A stretch of 64,000 nt of DNA. Source: Candidatus Roizmanbacteria bacterium. GTDB lineage: Bacteria > Patescibacteriota > Microgenomatia > UBA1406 > GWC2-37-13. The notes under the pieces were generated by a model. That model was not told the DNA's origin. It searched no databases and was given only the letters and a program-made list of their open reading frames with translations. The stretch covers positions 62,001 through 126,000 of the forward strand of contig JACRPE010000021.1 in the NCBI GenBank assembly GCA_016214055.1. Reading direction: 5' to 3'. Shown here in pieces: positions 1 to 9,186 of the stretch (its first letter is position 1; each line of letters opens with the position of its first letter). A program made the translations under genes and the position numbers.

Positions 1-412
1 CCTTATTAAGGTAGACAACAATTGCCGGAACGTTAACCTGTTTTGCAAGAAGAATGTGCTCTCGAGTCTGAGGCATTGGACCATCCGGAGCTGAGACGAC
101 GAGAATTGCTCCGTCCATCTGAGCGGCACCGGTGATCATGTTCTTAATATAATCTGCATGACCGGGAGCATCAATGTGTGCATAGTGTCTTTTCTCAGTT
201 TCGTATTCTGAGTGATGGAGATTAATAGTGACGCCACGTGCCCGTTCTTCGGGGGCTTTGTCGATATCCTCATATTTCAAAAATTTTGCTAGACCTTTTT
301 TGGAAAGTACGTAGTGGATTGCTGAAGTGGTTGTGGTTTTTCCATGATCCACGTGACCAATGGTTCCAATATTCAAATGTGGTTTATTCCTTTGAAAAAC
401 ACCGTCTGCCAT
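1..412 (-). CDS. tuf: Elongation factor Tu, N-terminal part (runs off the window)
   Basis: EF-Tu is the GTPase that carries aminoacyl-tRNA to the ribosome. The ORF track omits this gene because it is open at the window edge. I translated it by hand from ATG at 412. The first residues are [19 protein letters not shown], followed by the P-loop GHVDHGKTT, the switch I region RARGVTIN, and the G3 motif DAPGHADY. About 137 of roughly 400 residues are present. A TATAAT box on the minus strand at 427-432 could drive it. The identity is certain from these motifs. Confidence 0.97.
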   Translation of the reverse strand, partial: MADGVFQRNKPHLNIGTIGHVDHGKTTTTSAIHYVLSKKGLAKFLKYEDIDKAPEERARGVTINLHHSEYETEKRHYAHIDAPGHADYIKNMITGAAQMDGAILVVSAPDGPMPQTREHILLAKQVNVPAIVVYLNK

Positions 413-426
413 AATAAAAAAATAAA

Positions 427-432
427 ATTATA
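427..432 (-). promoter_or_regulatory. Probable -10 box of tuf
   Basis: TATAAT on the minus strand ends 14 nt before the tuf ATG. No good -35 is seen at the usual 17-nt spacing. The spacing would give a very short leader of about 7 nt. This is sequence-only evidence. Confidence 0.35.
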
Positions 433-484
433 ATTAACAATAAAGAAAAAGCACCAACCATAAGTTTGACTTTTGCAAACGAAG

Positions 485-513
485 TTGATTTTTTTTCCTG
501 ACTTCTCTATGAT
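485..513 (+). promoter_or_regulatory. Promoter of the DUF1189 gene, leaderless type
   Basis: TTGATT at 485-490 and TATGAT at 508-513 are separated by exactly 17 nt. The -10 ends 7 nt before ATG at 521, so transcription should begin at or next to the start codon. This is the reason for preferring start 521 over the TTG at 473 in the ORF track. Confidence 0.65.
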
Positions 514-520
514 AATTGGT

Positions 521-1384
521 ATGAGGAGAAAAGTCAAGACCTTTTTGCATGTATTTGTCAGCAGTGTTGTTCCCCAAACATCCTATTATGCAAAAATTCT
601 TAAAAGTAAATTCACATTCTCTCTACTATATTCATTTATTCTCTTGTCACTCGTCACAGGTATTGTGTTCGTACTCATATCCTATCAGGTAGCACGAAAT
701 AATATAGGAAGCATAAAACAGTGCCTTAACAGTTCTATGAATGAAATACCTTCAAATTTCGTTCTGAATGTCCGGGATGGATTACTGTCAACCAATCATG
801 AGCTGCCACTTTTTGTGTGGTTTAACTGCGATGAGCGGGTCCAACTTCTGGCGGTAGTGGATGAACGCGGGGTAAGTAAAAATATTAATTCTTTCGGTGC
901 CCAGCTTTTGGTAACCGGATCAGAAATAGTTTTGAAGTATAAAACAAATACCTATACCGTTCCCATCAATAAATATATTTCCAACCTCCATCTGGACAAG
1001 CAGAGCATAATCGCTTATGTAAATCAAGGATTTGAAATACTCTCGTTTTATATTCCTTTTTTTGCCTTGGCTTTGGTTTTATCAACCCCTCTTTTGGTGT
1101 ATTTGGCAACCATCATGACTATTTTATTTTCCAGTCTCTGTGTCCGCCTTTTCTTCCACCTGTTTAGAAAACACTACTCGTTCAAAAAAACTATTCAGAT
1201 CGGTCTTCATTCCTGTACTCTTCCCCTGCTCACCCTCATCCTTTTTGTATTGTTTCCCATACACATCCTCAACACCTATATCTTATTCTTTGCACTCGTT
1301 TTTATATTCCAACTTGTTGCAGTCTATGAAGGTCACTATATAAATATACCTCACCACCCGTCACCCCATCATAAAAGAGCGTAG
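521..1384 (+). CDS. DUF1189-like multi-pass membrane protein
   Basis: The product is a predicted inner-membrane protein of 287 residues. One hydrophobic segment lies near the N-terminus (FSLLYSFILLSLVTGIVFVL), followed by a soluble region of about 120 residues, then several membrane segments to the C-terminus. This layout, with the early helix and a soluble domain ending before a membrane bundle, matches the DUF1189 family as I recall it. No catalytic motif is visible and the function is unknown. The start at 521 is set by the promoter 7 nt upstream. The 3' end overlaps the convergent helicase gene by 24 nt. It is divergent from tuf. Confidence 0.6.
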   Translation: MRRKVKTFLHVFVSSVVPQTSYYAKILKSKFTFSLLYSFILLSLVTGIVFVLISYQVARNNIGSIKQCLNSSMNEIPSNFVLNVRDGLLSTNHELPLFVWFNCDERVQLLAVVDERGVSKNINSFGAQLLVTGSEIVLKYKTNTYTVPINKYISNLHLDKQSIIAYVNQGFEILSFYIPFFALALVLSTPLLVYLATIMTILFSSLCVRLFFHLFRKHYSFKKTIQIGLHSCTLPLLTLILFVLFPIHILNTYILFFALVFIFQLVAVYEGHYINIPHHPSPHHKRA

Positions 1385-4300
1385 TCTGCAATAGTTGCAT
1401 GCGGGATCCTCACATGTTTTGTCAATAAATGAAAGATTTTTGATTTCGCCGGCCACCGTATATATGAGTTTCTCTAAATCATCCTCTTCCTGTTTACTTA
1501 TCGTAAAACGTTCACTCTGATACTCGCCTTTTTCATTTTTTTCGACAAATTCAATAATTCCTTCAACCACATTCATTTTGAGCTTTCCTTCTTTATACCG
1601 GTCGATAAGTATTTTGTAAAAGACAAGCTGGCGTTTGTAATCACCCTTGCTTGATTTGATGGTACCTTCAATATAGGAACGTGTTTTTGGTTTTCCCGTT
1701 TTAAAGTCATATACCGCAACGTCCCCTTTTTTATCCAGTCTCTCAATCATGTCAATTTTACCGTTTAAGAAGATCCCTTCGGCAAAGCGTATTCCCTTTA
1801 TATTTAATTCACTTTCCAAGCCGTGCGGCCAGCGGAACGCTCTTGCATTTACATACTCCTTCAAAACGCTCTCTCCTTTTTTTGTCAGTTCCGCAAGTTC
1901 CTGTTGATTGAGGGGTTGCTTATCCAGGGCTTCTCTGTATTTTTGTATGACAAAGTTCTCATCAACCTTGTTTTTTTCCCGTTCAAGAAGATATAAATTC
2001 AGTGCCTCATGGATGGCTGACCCGAATATCATGCTTTTATTTTTTACATCGGGAAGAAGCAGTAAATTCCGGAAAAAATACTTCCAAGGACACTCCAAAT
2101 AATTATTAAGACCGCTCACCGAAAGCCCCCGCCGGACAAAAAGCTCGTTGAAGAACTGTTTGTTCTGAAGCAGATCCTTTTCAATCTTGGCTCCCTTGTC
2201 TATTTTTTTCTCTAACATCATTTCGGGATGAGAAGCAACGTATTTCTTGAACGCATCCGTATTAATCCTTTTTTTAAAAAGCGAGTTGATTTCCTCTGCA
2301 AACTGGGAAAGAACCTGCTCCCGATCATCGGCTCCCTGGGAGGAATAGGAAAGGGTTATTTGTTTGCGACCCCGGGTGAGGGCTACGTAGAAAAGCCGGC
2401 GGTCGTCATCATCCCCGGTGCTTTGAGTTACGGTATCAAATGTTACTGACAGGTGCCGCCAGGGAATATCAAACAGGTTGCCTTCATGCCGCTTATTGCC
2501 CCAGTGACCATCATGTACATTGATGATATATACGTAATCAAACTCCTGTCCCTTTGCTTTGTGGGCGGTCATGAGGCGGACCCCTGATTTATGTATCAGT
2601 TTGTGTGCCGTTGAAGGGGAAATTTTATGCGCCTTCAGAAGTTCGATGTAGGCGATAAATTCATGGAGGTTGAAGAGATGGTTGCGGGAGACCAATTTTT
2701 TTATTTCAGTATAGAGGAGGGAGACTTTTTCAATGACATCAACCCGGTGCCGGTGACTCAAAATCCGCTTCAAAAAGCCTGAATCGTTTAAGACTCCGAT
2801 AAATACATTGTCAAATGTGTCATTCATACTTATCGTCTTCCACTCCGTTATTTTTTTTACGAAATCCTCAATCTTTTCCTGCTTTTTTAAGATGACATTT
2901 TTCTTGTATGTCTCGAGTGAAAGAACGTCCCAAAGAAAGGTATGCTTTTCGCGGGCAAAAAGTATAAGTTTGTAAATGTCAATCGGATCTATTTCAAATA
3001 CATCAATATGCATGACGTCAACCAATTCTATGTCAGACCCAAGCCGGTCGATGGCATAAAATAAACTGAGCAGTTTTTGCACGGTCAGGTCCTTAAATAT
3101 ATTTTGATCTGATTCAACAATATAGGGAATAGATAAATTTTCAAATACCTCGGCAAACGGATCGATATCCCGGTTATTTCGAGCAAGTATCGCAATCTCA
3201 CGGGGATTTGCCCCTGCTTTTATTTTCTTCTTAATTTCCCGTGCCACATAATAATATTCTTCATAAAAGGATGATAATTCAGCAATCTCTATCTCTCGCT
3301 TTTTTTCCAGACTTGCGGCAGAAAGAAAACTATCAGGCAAAAGTATTTGAGATGCGGAATTATGCTTTATTAAGCTATGGGCCGCGTCCAGTATGATTTG
3401 GGTTGATCGGTAATTTTTTGTCAGATTAATAAGAGTAGCGTCTTTGTACAGATGCTTAAAATAAAGAAAGTTTTCAAGAGTTGCCCCCTGAAAACGGTAG
3501 ATTGCCTGCTTTTCATCGCCTACTACAAATAGGTTTGGATTGGGATAGTAGTTACACAGATACTCAATAATTTTATTTTGCGCTTTGTTGGTATCCTGAT
3601 GTTCATCAACCAGAAAATACTGGAATAATTCCTGCATTTGTAAAAGAAGGTTCTTGTTTCCTTCAAAAGAAGAAAGCACTTTCAAAAGCATGTCGTTGTA
3701 ATCATATTTTTTTTGACTGATGAGCGCTTCTTCATATTTTTTATACACGGTAATCAGTTCTTTATTTTTCTCTATCTTTTTCTGAAGGGTCATATATTTT
3801 CCCTTCATTTTCCCGGTATACGGACCCTTGGTGTTGTATAGATCCTCAACCCCGTCAAAGTCTTTTTCCTGTTCTTTTATACCTTGTGCAAATGCCTTTA
3901 CGCTAACTCCTTCTTTCTTAAGATCTCCTATTACATGAAGAATTGATTTTGCAAAATGAAGGGGCGCCCCGAATGGTTTGATGTGGGTAAAAGAGTTTTT
4001 TTCCAGGATGGACTCAATTATTTGCAACTGTCCAAGCTCCTCAATGCTTTCGCTTTCGACCAGTTCTTCAAATTCCGAAGGATTGTGTTGGATAAGTTTA
4101 TTGCAAAATCCATGAAAGGTATTAATCTCGACCCGGTAGCCGGGAGTACCGATGAGATCGACCAGTCTTTTTCTCATCTCATACACGGCAGAATCGGTAA
4201 ACGTAAGGGCCAATATGTTTTCCGGCTCAATCTGGGTTTCAAGAAGTATTTTTGCAATGCGTAGGATGAGTACTTGTGTTTTCCCCGTACCGGGACCGGC

Positions 4301-4393
4301 AATCACCATAACGGGACCTTCAATAGTATCAACCGCTTTTTTCTGCTCGGTGTTTAGCTTCCGGTAAAACGCTTCAAATTGCTTGGATATCAT
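1361..4393 (-). CDS. UvrD/PcrA-type superfamily 1 helicase fused to a RecB-like nuclease domain
   Basis: This is a DNA repair helicase-nuclease of 1010 residues. Visible helicase motifs in order are the Q motif (LNTEQKKAV), Walker A (AGPGTGKT, residues 32-39), motif Ia (LTFTDSAVYEM), motif II (VDEHQDT), motif III (VGDEKQAIYRFQGA), motif IV (NYRST), motif V (MTAHKAKGQEFDYVY) and motif VI (FYVALTRGRKQ). The last 250 residues form a PD-(D/E)XK nuclease with VYDFKTGK as the catalytic strand. The Cys residues in LECPWKYFF and in CEDPACNYC could bind an iron-sulfur cluster as in AddB and Cas4. Such single-chain fusions are thought to stand in for RecBCD or AddAB. A minus-strand TATAAT lies about 15 nt before the start. 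Confidence 0.9.
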   Translation of the reverse strand: MISKQFEAFYRKLNTEQKKAVDTIEGPVMVIAGPGTGKTQVLILRIAKILLETQIEPENILALTFTDSAVYEMRKRLVDLIGTPGYRVEINTFHGFCNKLIQHNPSEFEELVESESIEELGQLQIIESILEKNSFTHIKPFGAPLHFAKSILHVIGDLKKEGVSVKAFAQGIKEQEKDFDGVEDLYNTKGPYTGKMKGKYMTLQKKIEKNKELITVYKKYEEALISQKKYDYNDMLLKVLSSFEGNKNLLLQMQELFQYFLVDEHQDTNKAQNKIIEYLCNYYPNPNLFVVGDEKQAIYRFQGATLENFLYFKHLYKDATLINLTKNYRSTQIILDAAHSLIKHNSASQILLPDSFLSAASLEKKREIEIAELSSFYEEYYYVAREIKKKIKAGANPREIAILARNNRDIDPFAEVFENLSIPYIVESDQNIFKDLTVQKLLSLFYAIDRLGSDIELVDVMHIDVFEIDPIDIYKLILFAREKHTFLWDVLSLETYKKNVILKKQEKIEDFVKKITEWKTISMNDTFDNVFIGVLNDSGFLKRILSHRHRVDVIEKVSLLYTEIKKLVSRNHLFNLHEFIAYIELLKAHKISPSTAHKLIHKSGVRLMTAHKAKGQEFDYVYIINVHDGHWGNKRHEGNLFDIPWRHLSVTFDTVTQSTGDDDDRRLFYVALTRGRKQITLSYSSQGADDREQVLSQFAEEINSLFKKRINTDAFKKYVASHPEMMLEKKIDKGAKIEKDLLQNKQFFNELFVRRGLSVSGLNNYLECPWKYFFRNLLLLPDVKNKSMIFGSAIHEALNLYLLEREKNKVDENFVIQKYREALDKQPLNQQELAELTKKGESVLKEYVNARAFRWPHGLESELNIKGIRFAEGIFLNGKIDMIERLDKKGDVAVYDFKTGKPKTRSYIEGTIKSSKGDYKRQLVFYKILIDRYKEGKLKMNVVEGIIEFVEKNEKGEYQSERFTISKQEEDDLEKLIYTVAGEIKNLSFIDKTCEDPACNYCRLRSFMMG

Positions 4394-4438
4394 AGGGTAA
4401 GTTTTCCCATTATATACTATAAAAACGATATGCGTCTT

Positions 4439-5410
4439 TTAAGAAGATTGGTATACAGGAATTACTTTATTGTTAGTATCTTTTTGTTGATTAAAAAGAG
4501 TATTTTGACTTTGGAGATATTCTTCAATTCTTTTTCCTGCTAACTCGCAATATTTTTGATCATTGTCGTATGCAACATATCGTCTTTTAGTTTTTAATGC
4601 AGCAAGACAAGTAGTTCCACTACCAACAAAGGGATCAAGGATAACTTCATCTTCAAAGGTATAAAGTTGAATTAAACGATACGGAAGTTCAATAGGAAAT
4701 GGAGCTGGATGACCTATTCTTGAGGCTCTTTCGGCCGAAAATGTCCAAATACTTTTCGTATATTCCATAAATTCTTCTTTTGTAATTGTTGGTTTTCGTG
4801 CCACAGGTTTTTTTCTTGCAAAACCGTCTTTGGAGAAAATAAGAATATATTCATGAATATCTCTTAGAGTTGGATTAGTCGCCGATAGCCAGCTACCCCA
4901 GGCAAAGGACTGACTGGCAGACGATGCTTTATTCCATATAACCTCACCCCTCATAAGAAATCCTAATTTTTGCATGTCCTCAATAACATAGGAATGAATA
5001 GGTAAGTACGGTTTTCTGCCTAAATTAGCAATATTAACACAAACCCTCCCACCAGGAATTAAAACTCGATAAGTTTCTTTGAATACCTTTGTGAGTAGAT
5101 CTCGATACTCATTCATTGACAAATTTTTATCGTAATCTTTTCCAACATTGTAAGGAGGAGAAGTCACCATCAAATGAACACTGTTATCGGGAAGTTCTGT
5201 CATCTGCTCACTACTTTTACAAAAAACTTTATTGATATTTTCCTGAGGAATAGGATTTTCTAAATCTTTGGCAAAATAAGTGTTATTTGATCCGGCATAG
5301 ATCTTGCTATTGTAGAACTTTGAAGAGTCATGGTTTATTCGTGTTCCTACTCCAAAAGAGGAAGTTTGAGATCCATTACTTTTTCCGTTTGGTTTCAAGA
5401 TGCTATTCAT
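4439..5410 (-). CDS. Beta-class DNA methyltransferase (likely N4-cytosine or N6-adenine), modification subunit
   Basis: This SAM-dependent DNA methyltransferase has 323 residues. Motif IV appears first as VTSPPYNVG (about residue 85) and the SAM-binding motif I last as DPFVGSGTT (about residue 260). That order defines the beta class. SPPY rather than DPPY is more usual in N4-cytosine enzymes, so m4C is my preferred product, but this is inference. The gene follows the endonuclease with one base between stop and start (TGA-T-ATG), so the two are probably co-translated. The recognition sequence cannot be read from the protein. Confidence 0.85.
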   Translation of the reverse strand: MNSILKPNGKSNGSQTSSFGVGTRINHDSSKFYNSKIYAGSNNTYFAKDLENPIPQENINKVFCKSSEQMTELPDNSVHLMVTSPPYNVGKDYDKNLSMNEYRDLLTKVFKETYRVLIPGGRVCVNIANLGRKPYLPIHSYVIEDMQKLGFLMRGEVIWNKASSASQSFAWGSWLSATNPTLRDIHEYILIFSKDGFARKKPVARKPTITKEEFMEYTKSIWTFSAERASRIGHPAPFPIELPYRLIQLYTFEDEVILDPFVGSGTTCLAALKTKRRYVAYDNDQKYCELAGKRIEEYLQSQNTLFNQQKDTNNKVIPVYQSS

Positions 5411-5411
5411 A

Positions 5412-6299
5412 TCAATCCCCTGAATTTTTTATAAGTTGTAAAAACTTTTCTGCCTTTTGTTCGTAAGTTTGTTCCTTATTGGCAATTTCAACAATTTCAC
5501 CTAATTTCTTTTTATTTTGCATACTGGAGAAAAATTGTCGTTCTTCTTTTAGAAGCTCTAATGAATTTTCTTTCAATTCATCATAGGAATCAAAACGATA
5601 GAAACCATTCTTGGGTGTATTTTTAATATCTTCATCGTTATTGTCTAAAGGTTTAGAATTAACGGACCAAAAACCCTGAATAATACCATTTTGTTTTAGG
5701 TGGTCAACTTTTTTGTAATATCCGGCGTTTATAGGTGTGTTACCAATGACGATAATAGGAATTCTTGCCGCTTTATCACTGGAAACCCGAATATTGATGC
5801 TTTTACCTATCGCTTTAAGCATTGAATCGGATCGGCGAATACTTGGTTGTCCTGTATGCGTTTTATAGTCGCCAACACAAATGATCTCTGGTTGTCCCTT
5901 AGCCTGTTTATATTCCCAGTTCCAGACAATAGACATTTTAACCTCGGCTATCATGAGAATATTTTCAGGTTTTTGGACAATATCCTTGGATGTGCAAATT
6001 GCTACATCTGCCGGTGATTGACTAGTTAGTCCGATTTCTTCGCAAATTGCACCTTGAACTGAATAGCCACTTAATTGTTTGGCAATTTCAGAAAAAAGAT
6101 CAGTAGACCATTTTTCAGTATACGTACCAATTAAAGAGTTTCTACTTTGAAGGGTTGATTTAGTATCGCCATAATCTTTTGGCCAATAGGCATAAAATTT
6201 TTTATTAGAGGTAGCATAAAACAGTTGTTCAGGAGTGGCAAAGTTTAACGATTTAATAAAAAAGTCATATTCATCTTCTTTTTTCCATAACATCTTCAT
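5412..6299 (-). CDS. Probable type II restriction endonuclease, PD-(D/E)XK fold
   Basis: The protein has 295 residues and I cannot assign it to a named family. A likely nuclease core is SPADVAICTS followed about 20 residues later by MIAEVKMSIVW, which fits PD-X(n)-E-X-K. Its place directly upstream of the methyltransferase, with a one-base gap, strongly suggests it is the cognate restriction enzyme. An AGGGGAT stretch near its stop could serve as ribosome binding site for the methyltransferase. A minus-strand TATAAT at 6309-6314 ends 9 nt before the ATG. It is divergent from the GT2 gene. Confidence 0.7.
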   Translation of the reverse strand: MKMLWKKEDEYDFFIKSLNFATPEQLFYATSNKKFYAYWPKDYGDTKSTLQSRNSLIGTYTEKWSTDLFSEIAKQLSGYSVQGAICEEIGLTSQSPADVAICTSKDIVQKPENILMIAEVKMSIVWNWEYKQAKGQPEIICVGDYKTHTGQPSIRRSDSMLKAIGKSINIRVSSDKAARIPIIVIGNTPINAGYYKKVDHLKQNGIIQGFWSVNSKPLDNNDEDIKNTPKNGFYRFDSYDELKENSLELLKEERQFFSSMQNKKKLGEIVEIANKEQTYEQKAEKFLQLIKNSGD

Positions 6300-6370
6300 A
6301 TAAAAATAATTATAACAGTATTTTCTGAAAGAACATTGTAGATTACAAAAAGTTAATTCATATCATTTTG

Positions 6371-6376
6371 TATAAT
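6371..6376 (+). promoter_or_regulatory. -10 box of the GT2 gene, leaderless type
   Basis: TATAAT ends 7 nt before the ATG at 6384. No convincing -35 is seen at 17 nt. The spacing matches the leaderless pattern repeated through the window. Confidence 0.55.
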
Positions 6377-6383
6377 ACATATA

Positions 6384-7862
6384 ATGTCCGAATATATTAT
6401 CAAGTCGCGCTTCTTTGGGCGCCTGTTTGAAATAATCATCCCTATCACCTCGTGGGTGATGATTACATTTCCCCTCTGGATGTCCCCTTTCCACCCTGCC
6501 CTCGTTGCTTATTTTATCATTGCTTTTGATCTTTATTTTTTTTATAGCTGTTTGCGTACGGTCTACTATTCAACCCTCTCATATCGCCTCATTGAAGAGC
6601 ATGATAAAATAAATTTTGCTTCTCTTCTTAAAAAAGTACCAAAAACAGAAGACTATCATCACTTCGTTATCATTCCTAATTTTAAAGAGCCCCTTTACAA
6701 ACTTGAAGAAACCGTGAAGGCCATAGTAAAAAGTGATTATCCCTATAAAAAAATCAGTCTGGTATTGGCTTTTGAAAAACGTGAAGAGGCGGCCACTGAA
6801 AAAGGAATTGAAATCCAAAAGAAATACGGTGATTACTTTGAATCAATTCTTTTTTCCTACCATATTCTGACTTCAGATGAGGTCGCAGGAAAAGCAAGTA
6901 ATCAAACCCATGCCGCCCGTCAAGTGGACGAATATGTCACTAAAAAAGGATGGGCCCCGGAACAGGTAATTGTCACCATATGCGACGCGGACAGCCTTTT
7001 GCCTGCAAATTTTTTCTCTTATTTGACATATGTATATCATCGGGATGAAAACCGGAAGTATCATTTTTATTGGGCTCCTGTACTGCTTTATAACAATTTC
7101 TGGAAGCTCTCCTTTTTTGTCCGTATCCAGGCAACTCTGTCTTCTATTCTCCGCCTCTCCTTTCTTTCCCAAAAAGAAAAATTGATACAAATCTCAACAT
7201 ACGCAACCAACATGTGGCTATTGAAACAAATCAATTTCTGGGATGTGGATATCATACCTGAAGACTGGCACGTGTACTTTCAAGCCTTTTTTACGTTTGG
7301 TGAAAAAGTGAAGACCCTTCCCCTGTATACCATGGTAAGCGGAGATGCAGTCTACACGGGCAGTACAATTAAAACATTTGTAAGCAGATATGAACAGGAA
7401 AAAAGATGGGCGTGGGGAGTGTCTGATATCGGCTATACTCTCAAAAAATTCTTTACCACTCCCCATATAAAACCGCTGCCGAAAATAAAAAAAATCCTGT
7501 ATCTTGTTGAGAATCATCTTTTTTGGCCTACCTCCTTTTTTATTCTGACCATAAGCGCGTCCATTCCCCCGATCATCAATCCCTCTTTTAAAAGGACAGT
7601 ATTGGGATTTTTGCTTCCGCAACTTTCGGGACTTATTTTAACTCTTTCAACATCGATGATTTTAGTATATATTTATCTTGACGTGAAACTTCGTCAGAAA
7701 ATAAATATCGGCACCAAACTTATCAATGTTCCTCTTTTATTTGTTCAGTGGTATTTTCTTCCTTTCATTTCTTTTCTTCTCTCTTCCCTCCCCGCCCTTG
7801 AATCTCATACGAGAATGATCATCGGAAAAAAGATTGAATATAAGGTGACTGAAAAAATATGA
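6384..7862 (+). CDS. Membrane glycosyltransferase, family 2 (cellulose-synthase-like)
   Basis: This polymerising or chain-extending sugar transferase has 492 residues. Two membrane helices open the protein and at least three close it. Between them lies a GT-A domain with the hallmarks CDADS (about residue 200, the DXD metal site), PEDWH (about 297, the catalytic acid region) and QEKRWAWG (about 345, a Q/RXXRW motif). These three are diagnostic for processive GT2 enzymes such as cellulose or hyaluronan synthase, although the product cannot be predicted. It shares a 4-base ATGA overlap with the next gene, so both likely act on the same envelope glycan. Confidence 0.85.
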   Translation: MSEYIIKSRFFGRLFEIIIPITSWVMITFPLWMSPFHPALVAYFIIAFDLYFFYSCLRTVYYSTLSYRLIEEHDKINFASLLKKVPKTEDYHHFVIIPNFKEPLYKLEETVKAIVKSDYPYKKISLVLAFEKREEAATEKGIEIQKKYGDYFESILFSYHILTSDEVAGKASNQTHAARQVDEYVTKKGWAPEQVIVTICDADSLLPANFFSYLTYVYHRDENRKYHFYWAPVLLYNNFWKLSFFVRIQATLSSILRLSFLSQKEKLIQISTYATNMWLLKQINFWDVDIIPEDWHVYFQAFFTFGEKVKTLPLYTMVSGDAVYTGSTIKTFVSRYEQEKRWAWGVSDIGYTLKKFFTTPHIKPLPKIKKILYLVENHLFWPTSFFILTISASIPPIINPSFKRTVLGFLLPQLSGLILTLSTSMILVYIYLDVKLRQKINIGTKLINVPLLFVQWYFLPFISFLLSSLPALESHTRMIIGKKIEYKVTEKI

Positions 7863-9181
7863 ATACTGTCCTAAATTTATTATTTTCCTTCACTCCCCTC
7901 AAATTCTACGTGCAAAGTATATGGCGCGATGAAGCTTTTTCATACCTCTTGGCAAAGCAAAATATTCTGCAGATATTATCATTGACTGCAAAGGATTTTA
8001 ATCCTCCTCTGTACTACCTCCTGCTTCATGTTTGGATGGGAATGTTCGGATCTTCCGAAATTGCCATGCGGACTCTCTCATTCTTCTTTTTTTTGGGGAC
8101 TTTATATGTGGTGGGAATGTTTCTCATGGATATATTTGAGTTTTCCATAGGGGAGATACTTTTATTTCTTCTTCTTTTCGTACTCAATCCTCTACTTCAC
8201 TACTACGCGTTTGAAGCACGCATGTACAGTCTCTTTGCTTTTTTGATTACGCTTTCATTTTATTTTCTTGCGAAAAAATCATATCGGAAGTATGCGCTCA
8301 CCGTTATCTTTTCGCTCTACACTCACTATTTTGCGATATTCCCACTTTTCGGTCAAATAATATACTTCATGCTGACTGACAGAAAGAATATGGTCCAACA
8401 CATAAAAATGTTTATAAAAATCGGGTTCTATTTTCTGCCCTGGATCATCTTTGTCATTCTTTCCAAACCCCCCTTCGGCCAGTCATTCTGGATCCCACCC
8501 CTTCGCCTTGACACAGTCTTAAATACATTGGGATTATTATTCACCGGGTATGAAGATATGCTTGGATTTACCTATTCATCTATATCTATAATTTCTTTGA
8601 CGATATTCTGCATTATCGCTTTCTCTTTTTTCATCCTGCGTAATAAAAAGTTACACGAAACAAATTATAAAAATGTATGTCTTATGCTACTCTGCTGGGT
8701 GGCAGTTCCAACGATTTCGATTCTTCTTATCTCCTTCTTCAAACCTATGTTCCTTCCACGTTACATGATATTTATCACGGTGGGTCTTCTCATTTCTCTC
8801 ACATATCTCATCCATCGTTTTCCCGGGAAGTTGAAGTATCCGCTCCTTTTTATTTTAATGATTTTTTCTCTCCATTATGGCATGTATCAAACTATCATGA
8901 GGAATAAAGGAGATGTGAAGACCCCCCTGTTACAGATGAGAAATCTGTTGAAGAAAGACGATGTGGTTTATGTGACCCATGAGTATAATTTCCACCCCGC
9001 GGAGTATTATATAAACGATCAACAAGTGTTTCTTTATGGCAAGACATATGAAGAAGTCCCGTCATTTGTAGGAAAGGTGCTTATTCCGAAAGATAAGATA
9101 AAGAACTCACTTCCCCTCTATCCAAAAAGGGCATTTGTCTTCAAGGACGATCTGAGCTACTCAATACAGGCACTCTATTAA
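7859..9181 (+). CDS. GT-C fold membrane glycosyltransferase (PMT/ArnT-like)
   Basis: The product has 440 residues and about ten hydrophobic segments. The first loop carries SIWRDEAFS, the acidic DE motif used by lipid-linked-sugar transferases of the GT39/GT83 type. It is followed by FNPPLYYLLLHVWMGMFG, which resembles the next conserved block of that family. The C-terminal 90 residues are soluble. It probably moves a sugar from a polyprenyl phosphate to an acceptor outside the membrane. It is translationally coupled to the upstream GT2 gene by an ATGA overlap. It ends 5 bp from the convergent glyA. Confidence 0.8.
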   Translation: MNTVLNLLFSFTPLKFYVQSIWRDEAFSYLLAKQNILQILSLTAKDFNPPLYYLLLHVWMGMFGSSEIAMRTLSFFFFLGTLYVVGMFLMDIFEFSIGEILLFLLLFVLNPLLHYYAFEARMYSLFAFLITLSFYFLAKKSYRKYALTVIFSLYTHYFAIFPLFGQIIYFMLTDRKNMVQHIKMFIKIGFYFLPWIIFVILSKPPFGQSFWIPPLRLDTVLNTLGLLFTGYEDMLGFTYSSISIISLTIFCIIAFSFFILRNKKLHETNYKNVCLMLLCWVAVPTISILLISFFKPMFLPRYMIFITVGLLISLTYLIHRFPGKLKYPLLFILMIFSLHYGMYQTIMRNKGDVKTPLLQMRNLLKKDDVVYVTHEYNFHPAEYYINDQQVFLYGKTYEEVPSFVGKVLIPKDKIKNSLPLYPKRAFVFKDDLSYSIQALY

Positions 9182-9186
9182 ACTGT

